Of a DNA stretch of 64,000 nucleotides, positions 57,611 to 64,000 are shown one piece after another. Position 1 is the stretch's first letter; each line of letters opens with the position of its first letter. This DNA is from Lepus europaeus (taxonomy: Eukaryota; Chordata; Mammalia; Lagomorpha; Leporidae). Both the position numbers and the translations under genes were made by a program. The notes under the pieces were generated by a model that was not told the DNA's origin, did no database searches, and saw only the letters and a list, made by a program, of their open reading frames with translations. The DNA lies in assembly GCF_033115175.1 (NCBI RefSeq), contig NC_084838.1, forward strand, positions 66,308,468 to 66,372,467, given 5' to 3'.

Positions 57611-58487
57611 AATACATATTTAAAATTTTTGTTTTTTTAAAAAATTGATGGATAAAATTGTTTATATTATGTCCAACATGATGTTGTAAAGTATATATAA
57701 GTATACATTGTAAAAGGGCTAAATGTGTTTTAAATATTTAAATATATATAAAATATTAGCAATTTTTACCAGTCTCCTATGTTGTTATTCAATATATTGA
57801 TGTCTATCTCTTTCTCTGTCCTCACAAAAAAAGAAAATGAAGATTCAGAATATCTAATATTTTTCCCCAAAAGAAATGTTGTCTGTTGTGCAGTGGCTGT
57901 TTTAAGAGTGTTGAGGCTGGGGTATTCAACATGTTGATCACAGGAAGCCACACTTTGGTAATAAACTGGCTTCTAGAGTGTATCATTTTGTGTGTGGACA
58001 AGGAGAACAAGACACAGGAGAGGCCCAGTGTGATCTTTCAGCTTGTTGTGTGCTCTTTGATTATATGTCATTTGAAAGAATTATCTGGTAATTCCAGTTA
58101 TCAAGAATTTCACAATACCATGTCACAAAGGAATCTGGCTTTAACTAAGAATCTCCCAGATGATTGTATTGAAGGTGATTAAAATTGTAATGTAGCTGGT
58201 TAGCATGTGCTCCAAGTCTCCTGAAGAACCTTTATATTATAGAAATTATTACTATGAAATACATTAATGTATTAACTACAACATAACATATAAAATACTT
58301 TGCATTAGAAGAGCTTTAATATATTTAATCCATTTATTCAAAGTCAAATAAGTGACATACTTTGAATAGTAACTTTCCACGTAGCAATGGAATGAAATTT
58401 CAAGACTTGGAAAGAATGCTTGTTGTTTATTCATCATCAAAGCTAGTGATTTCCTTTAATCCTAACAAGGTTAAGGATGAATTATTT

Positions 58488-58843
58488 TATAAAAAAAGAT
58501 TCATTTTATTTGTTTGAATGGTAGTGTTACAGAGGTAGGGGAAAAGAGAGAGAGAAAGAGAGAGGGAAATTGAGATCAAGATCTCTTCCATCCACTGGTT
58601 CACTCCCTAAATGGCCACAATAACCAGCCCTCGGCCAGCCTGAAGCCAGGAGCCAGGAGCTTCATCCTGATCTCCCACATGGGTACAGGGACCCAAGCAC
58701 TTGGGCCAGCCTCCTCCGCTTACGCCAGTGCATTAGCAGGGAGCTGGATTGGAAATGAAGCGGCTAGGGGCTTGAACCAGTGCCCATATGGGATGCCGGT
58801 GTGCAGGGGAGGCTTAACCTGTTACACCACAATGCCATCCACA
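58488..58843 (-). mobile_element. CSINE retroposon (older subfamily)
   Basis: The tail complement (aaaaaaagattcattttattt), atccactggttcactcccta, gccagcctgaagccaggagc and head complement (tgttacaccacaatgccatcc) are present. Flanks aaggatgaatt (left) and aaggataaatc (right) may be a decayed target duplication. Confidence 0.86.
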
Positions 58844-59340
58844 AGGATAAATCCTGATGTCCTTTTACTTTGAAAGTTCAAGTCTTGTTAAACCATCACT
58901 TCCAGTAGTGCCATGTTCTGGTGTGGTATATTTTCTATTTAACTCAACAAACACTGCAACTAGTAGACTGTGTCCTTTTTCTAATAGTTAATAGAAAACT
59001 CTTCCAAATGATTACAGGGGAGCCTTTCAAAACTGATGGTTTAAATCAGTTGTTAGAAGACAAAGTTATGTGTGTAGAATGCCTATAATGGCCAACTATA
59101 TCCCTGGAAGGTGAACATCACAATTACCAAAACCAAGTTAAGCATTTGTTTGAATAAATGTCCTAAGTGCTATATTAGGAAAAAATTTAAAATGTATAAA
59201 AAGTATAAATCTTTTAGAAAGCAGATCTGAGCATTTGGTCTGTTCTTAGGGCAGACAAATGTAATTCCAACTAGTGGGTCTGATGTTGAATTCTGGCAAA
59301 TTGGCTTGTTGACTGTGGCTTTTGGAGGATTGCTTAGATT
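58844..59340. other. Intronic unique sequence
   Basis: No feature recognised. Confidence 0.5.
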
Positions 59341-59674
59341 CTTGAGCCTCATTTTTTTTTATTTTAATTTTTTAAATTTGAGACTCAGAAAGAGAGCCAG
59401 AGAGAGCCTACCATTCATTGTTTCACTCCCCAGCTGCCTGAAAAATCTGAGACTGGGCCAGGTCAAAACCAGGTATCAGGAATATAATTCAGACCTCTCC
59501 CATGGTAGAGACCAACATATTTGAGCCATTACTGCTGCCTGACAAAGTATGCCTTAGCAGGAATCTGATGTCAGGAGCTGGAGTCAGGTATGAAACCCAG
59601 GTACTGTAATAAGGGACATGGGTTTCCTAACCAGCATCTTAACCAGGAGGCTAAACACCTGCCCTTGAGTCTCA
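59341..59674 (-). mobile_element. CSINE retroposon, diverged
   Basis: The body is about 59352-59663. The tail complement (tttattttaattttttaaatt), gactgggccaggtcaaaacc, gccttagcaggaatctgatg and a decayed head are present. An 11-bp duplication with one change (cttgagcctca / cttgagtctca) lies at 59341-59351 and 59664-59674. Confidence 0.75.
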
Positions 59675-59720
59675 ATGTTTTAATCTGTAAAATGAGAATA
59701 CTCACATCTCAGAATTGTGA
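59664..59720 (+). repeat. MIR-like fragment, split by a CSINE
   Basis: gtctcaatgttttaatctgt, aaaatgagaatactcacatc resembles the MIR core (cctcagtttcctcatctgtaaaatg). The upstream part ends at the CSINE insertion (gattcttgagcctca). Confidence 0.42.
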
Positions 59721-62700
59721 GAGTGGAAATTATATATACATATGTGTGTGTCTGTATTTATGATAATGTTAATTATATATATGATAGTATGTTAACAAAA
59801 AGCACTCTTAGGAAAATACTTAGAAATGTTGCTTACTAAATGGTTAATGTTACAGTTACTGCTGTAAAAGACAGCATTATAAATAAATGCATTAGTAAAC
59901 TTAATTTAGTTTTATTCCTTTCCTCTATTATCTCCCTGCCTATTTGCTAAAATTGCAGAGAGAATCAAATAAGGTGAAGCAGGCAATGCACATTATAAGT
60001 TTTCCAGTGGCTACACAAATGTAAAGTGCTATCATTATTTAGGATTAAGAGTATAATTTTACGTTTACAGATAACATCAATTAAAGTAGTATTTTCCAGA
60101 GTTTTAGATTGACCTTTTAGTTTTTTGATATCAAACACCCAGAAATTAAAAAGGATAATCTTGATTTATGCAGTGTATCCAATTCCCATAATGGACATTG
60201 AGAGTTACAATTTAATTCCAGGTGAAATGTCCTAAAATATTCTACCAACCTGGGTACTGTAGCTCACAGCCAATCAGTTTGGAAGGGTAATAACTACCAA
60301 AATTTATTTTTAATGGTATTGATGGTGCTTTGCCTTTCAAAAACCTCTGAGCAACTAATTTTATTTAATTTTTTTTGGTCCAAAATTTTCATAGTTATTA
60401 TTTCCAACCAGGTCACAGTTCTCGAGTGTTTAGGAGCAAAATTTGTGTAGTAGGAATCTTGAAATTCTACCTGAGTCTGGAAAGGAGACAAAACCTATTT
60501 AAAATTTAAGATGCTTATTAGAGCAGTGACTGTACACTCTATCCATGCTGATAGTTTGCTTGTCAGGTATCTGTAAAATCCGTCATTGTTTGTAAATACA
60601 AAGGTACTTCTAAAAGTTGGTAGATAATGTTCATGCATAAGATTTTGAAATTCATGCATAGTTTTTCATAATATCAGTTTTATGAACTGTTTGAAGATAC
60701 CAGGTATATTTTCTATAAAATTTTCTAGGATTTTTAGGCCCGAGGATGTAGACTTGCTCTTAGTATTTCTGAATAAAATTAAAATTGGAATATGAGAAAT
60801 TTACTCAATACAAAGGAGTTCCTTTTTAAAAAAAAATCCATTACTCTTTAAATTATTACAGTTCAATAAAACTGTTTCTCCACGTTTTGTTTTGCTTTTA
60901 AGAAGTGGATTAATATGACAAATATCTTAGAGAATCGTCATCCTTGTGTGAAACCATGTCACTAACAATAAGGGTCTTCCAATTTAAGTCTGTAACTGAT
61001 ACTCCAGCTTCATCAAGCCATGCTGAAGGAAAATACCCTTTAATAAAAGGAATCCATATTGCTTTCCCACCTGTTCTGCTTGCCTTTAAACTGCCAGGTG
61101 GTGAATGCTATGATTTTTTTCCATGTAAGTTGCACCTTCAACACAAATATATCTGAAGCACAGGTTTGCAAAGAAATGATAATAAAAGATTCAGCAAGGT
61201 GAAAGAATTCTCTAGTGTTCCTAGAAGGGGTGGGGGAGGGGAGAATCCATTTTTGGAAAGGGCATGTACTGCCTGGTAATTTTCTTTTCTTCATCTATTC
61301 CTGAAGAAGAACCTGCAAAAGGCTTTTTGTTTATGTAATAAGAATCAGCTTGACTTTATGGAAAGAGTACATATTACACTGATTTTTAAAAGGATTTGTG
61401 CCTGTAGCCTGTCTCCAGTAGGGTAACAAATATAGTGTTAATTTAGTTGAGTTATACTTTCTATATGAGTTTGCTAACAGAACTTGACATGAAAGCTTTT
61501 GTGAAGAAACTTGATTGGTTTGGTTTCCATAGCAACAAGGTTGCATGGAAGAATGATTTCCTTTAGGAACCTTTCCTAAACACTGTTTTGTACCCTATAA
61601 CAGTATTGCTAGCTTGCCATCCATCGTGAAGAGGTGAGAAAAGATCACTTTGAGGGTCAACTTTGTGTCTTGTGTTTATAGATTATCCCAGCAATCAAGA
61701 CTGCTTTGACTCGTCTCATTCTTTCTGTAGCTGAAGCAGTTCTATTCTTCAGTATATTGTGATAATAGGAGCCTTGTGCAGACCTTTGTGTCTTGAAACA
61801 CACAAAGAGAAAAGTGGATCTAGACCAACGATCATATTCTGTTAGGTGCATTTCCTAAAGCTAAAGTCTGTTAACAGATTTTTAATTTTGTGCTTATTTT
61901 TGTTTGAAATTCTGCAGTTTATAATAATTTGTCCTGTGAATGACGTTACTGTTTCCAGGAGACAAAGGGGTTTAACCAGCAAATAGATCAGCAGGGGCTT
62001 CATTTAAAGCCCTTAGTGGTGGTTTGGTATTCTGGAATTACTGTAAACCCTAAGGCTTACATTTGCGATTTCCTTTGTTATGGGGTAAATGTCTGCTCCA
62101 TTAGCACAGCAATTGTGTACAAAAAATGCATCAAATCAGTCAAGTGCCACCATAGGGTGTTTTCCACTGGTTAAAACAGGCTAAGCGTTATTTCACTTGT
62201 ACATTCAATAATAACAGCAGTAAGGCCTATTATAACTATTTTTCTAATCAGCCACATGTCTATAATTTTTCATTTTCACCCCTTGGTTTAGGTCCTTGGA
62301 ATCAGATACTCCCATATAGACTTAATGGCTTTAACTAAAGAATCATATCAACACTTTGGGTGCCAGTAACACAGTGGCTTAAAATAGCTTAGGTGTAATT
62401 TTGTGCCAGGTGGGGGGGAGAACAAAAATTCACATTGATAATAATATTGTCAAGATTGTGATACATAGCTTGTAACTTTTGATCCATAATTGGTAACATA
62501 ATTGGTAACAAAATGCATGTATAGATATAAGATTATATTGGAGTTATTGTAGTTTGATGATAAATGTTTGAATTAAAATTTTCATGACAACTAGTAGATG
62601 TTCATTTTCAGTTTCTTAACCAGTCCTTTTATGAGTTATTTGGGATGACCCTGCCATTTAAACTATTGGGGGAAGATTAGATCATGTTTCGATTTAGCTC

Positions 62701-63290
62701 ACCTCAAATTTTTATTGTGTATTTTGGATTTTGTGGATTATCTTGGAAAATACATTTCAGTAATGTGTCATCCCCTGTGATTTACGGTAAACCAGGTAAG
62801 TTTATGACACTAGGAGCAGCAGAAGCAAGATTTGAAGTCTGAGAAACAGATAATATCAGATGTGGAGTTCCTAAATGATGGTCATCCCACACTATCTCTT
62901 CTTTCCACATTGCTCGCTTCCTGCCTCTTCCCCAATAAAACAGAAGGGAAAATAGACGACCCAAATTGTATAAAGTGATGTCTTTGAATGTGAGATCTGA
63001 CAGTGGCTGTTCACCACCAGAATTGGAACCCATAAGAAAACTGAGATGGATTGGTTATGTTTGAGAACAAAATTTATTGAATAATAAGAGGTCATTTCAG
63101 AGAAAATTTATGCATTTGTTTTAAATTACCATCTACCAAAAGGAATATTCTCCCCAGAAAATTACATAGATGTATTATAAATGGAACTTCAGCCTGAATC
63201 ATAGAACTCTCCCTCTCTTAATAAGGTTAAGAGCTTTCTTGTAACTAGTACTTATTATTTCTGTAGCTGAAATATATCTCTTAAATAGTA
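59721..63290. other. Intronic AT-rich unique sequence
   Basis: No exon is supported and no CSINE is present over about 3.6 kb. A possible MIR tail lies near 59935-60045. A 14-nt tandem repeat (cataattggtaac-type) is at about 62484-62510. Confidence 0.5.
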
Positions 63291-63296
63291 TATATA

Positions 63297-63607
63297 TTTT
63301 TAAAATTATGTACTTATTTAAAGAGCAGCAAGAGAGAAAGGGAAAAAGGGTAGGGGGGTGATCGATCTCCTGTCTCCTGGTTCATTACCTGCAAGAGGTT
63401 CTGCAGGGTAGACCAAAGCCAGTAGCCCATAACGCAATCTGGTTCTCCCTTGTGGGTGAGCCGTCACCAGCTGCTTCCCATGGTGCACATTAGCAAGAAG
63501 CTGGGATTGGAAATGGAGCCAGAACTGGAACCCAGGCACTCTGCTGTCTTTCCAGGAATGTGGATATCCTGAGCAGCATCTTAACTGCTGTGTTGAACGC
63601 CCACCTC
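63297..63607 (-). mobile_element. CSINE retroposon, diverged
   Basis: The tail complement (tttttaaaattatgtacttat), gatctcctgtctcctggttc, gcacattagcaagaagctgg, gattggaaatggagccag and a decayed head (taactgctgtgttgaacgcc) are present. The overlapping 119-codon minus frame is SINE sequence. Confidence 0.78.
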
Positions 63608-64000
63608 CCAGTGTATCATTTCTATTATATAGATGCCTGTAGTGTATCTGTATGGATGTTCCTCCTGCAGCAAACAACTTCTTTGCTTAATTGTCTTTTT
63701 TTAATTTATGCTTCCTTGCATCATTGAATGATCAGTGTCACAACTGGTTTTGTGCTCTCCAATCCCATTACTTTTTTCTTATCTCTACCCTTGGATGGCT
63801 GTGGTCTGTGTTCACTCAGTCTCAGCACATTTTCACTTGCTTGTGTCAACGATGGTTTCCTCCCCAGGAATTTCTTTGCTGCCTTTGGCCCTGCTGACCT
63901 CACTCTTTCTGAGGCATTCTCATTGTCCTCAGCTTCAAGTTGTCAACCTCCCCTGGTTTCTCTGTCTCCCTGAACATTCCTTCTTTGTATTTTTCCTCTC
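63608..64000. other. Pyrimidine-rich sequence at window end
   Basis: A C/T-rich stretch (gctgacctcactctttctgagg, cttcaagttgtcaacctcccc) may be an ancient LINE remnant. I cannot place it. The 81-codon frame at 63728-63973 has no recognised domain. Confidence 0.4.

Larger units (their letters stand above)
56533..58487. other. Intronic sequence with MIR and (CA)n
   Basis: A (CA)n run (56869-56889) and a MIR (57450-57610) are the only repeats placed. No exon supported. Confidence 0.5.
20119..64000 (+). other. Presumed first intron, continuing beyond the window
   Basis: From the donor at 20119 to the window end I find no exon with coding, splice and phase support that could follow exon 1. The content is unique AT-rich sequence plus 24 CSINEs and many ancient repeats. 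A 5' donor without an in-window partner implies a first intron of at least 43.9 kb, typical of developmental or neuronal vertebrate genes. An alternative is that the transcript is noncoding or uses exons too small to recognise. Confidence 0.5.

Noticed and set aside
62484..62510. Short tandem repeat ataattggtaac
   Set aside because: Two 14-nt-spaced copies only, a trivial local duplication.
1..64000. Bacterial or phage systems, CRISPR arrays, operons, endogenous retrovirus genes
   Set aside because: The composition, SINE content and absence of dense ORFs identify mammalian nuclear DNA. I saw no long terminal repeat pair or retroviral coding region.

Overview
This is a 64 kb piece of a mammalian nuclear genome, almost certainly from a lagomorph and most likely rabbit. 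The diagnostic evidence is about 28 copies of the tRNA-derived lagomorph C-SINE (CSINE). These carry its hallmark head (ggctggcgccgtggctcaac or ggggccggc.ctgtggc), its internal block (gctctctgctatggcc, tggcccaagtccttgggcc) and its CT-rich plus A-rich tail. Several have intact target-site duplications. Ancient mammalian repeats (MIR, L2, L1M-type 3' ends, MER5-like DNA elements) fill much of the rest. There are no bacterial or phage-type genes, CRISPR arrays or operons.

Layout. Positions 1 to about 18,700 look intergenic: AT-rich, with five full or near-full CSINEs, decayed MIR and L1M fragments, and one U6 snRNA retropseudogene at 3,139 that carries a CSINE-like tail and a 12 bp target-site duplication. 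From about 18,700 to 20,790 lies a strong CpG island. It holds a palindromic CRE followed by a GC box, (AGC)n, (GGA)n and (GGC)n repeats, a G-quadruplex motif, and the only convincing gene signal in the window. That signal is a first coding exon on the + strand with just eight coding bases (ATG ACC AG, 20,111-20,118), followed by a textbook donor CAG|GTGAGT. The remaining 43.9 kb would be the first intron of this gene, and no convincing downstream exon is visible. The gene cannot be identified from eight coding bases. FIGN (fidgetin) is offered only as a weak hypothesis from remembered exon architecture.

About 12.3 to 28.65 kb, a 16 kb zone centred on the CpG island, contains no recognisable CSINE, while the following 35 kb has roughly one every 1.5 kb. 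This is the usual look of a promoter region under regulatory constraint. In the presumed intron, 18 of 24 CSINEs are antisense to the gene.

Most open reading frames in the window are chance frames, CSINE translations or GC-rich frames opposite the 5' UTR. I found no previously undescribed biological system. The observations most worth checking are the U6/CSINE chimeric retroposon, the micro-exon first coding exon with its in-frame upstream ATG, a perfect 33-nt repeat pair 2.9 kb apart, a hybrid-subfamily CSINE, and two exon-like open segments.
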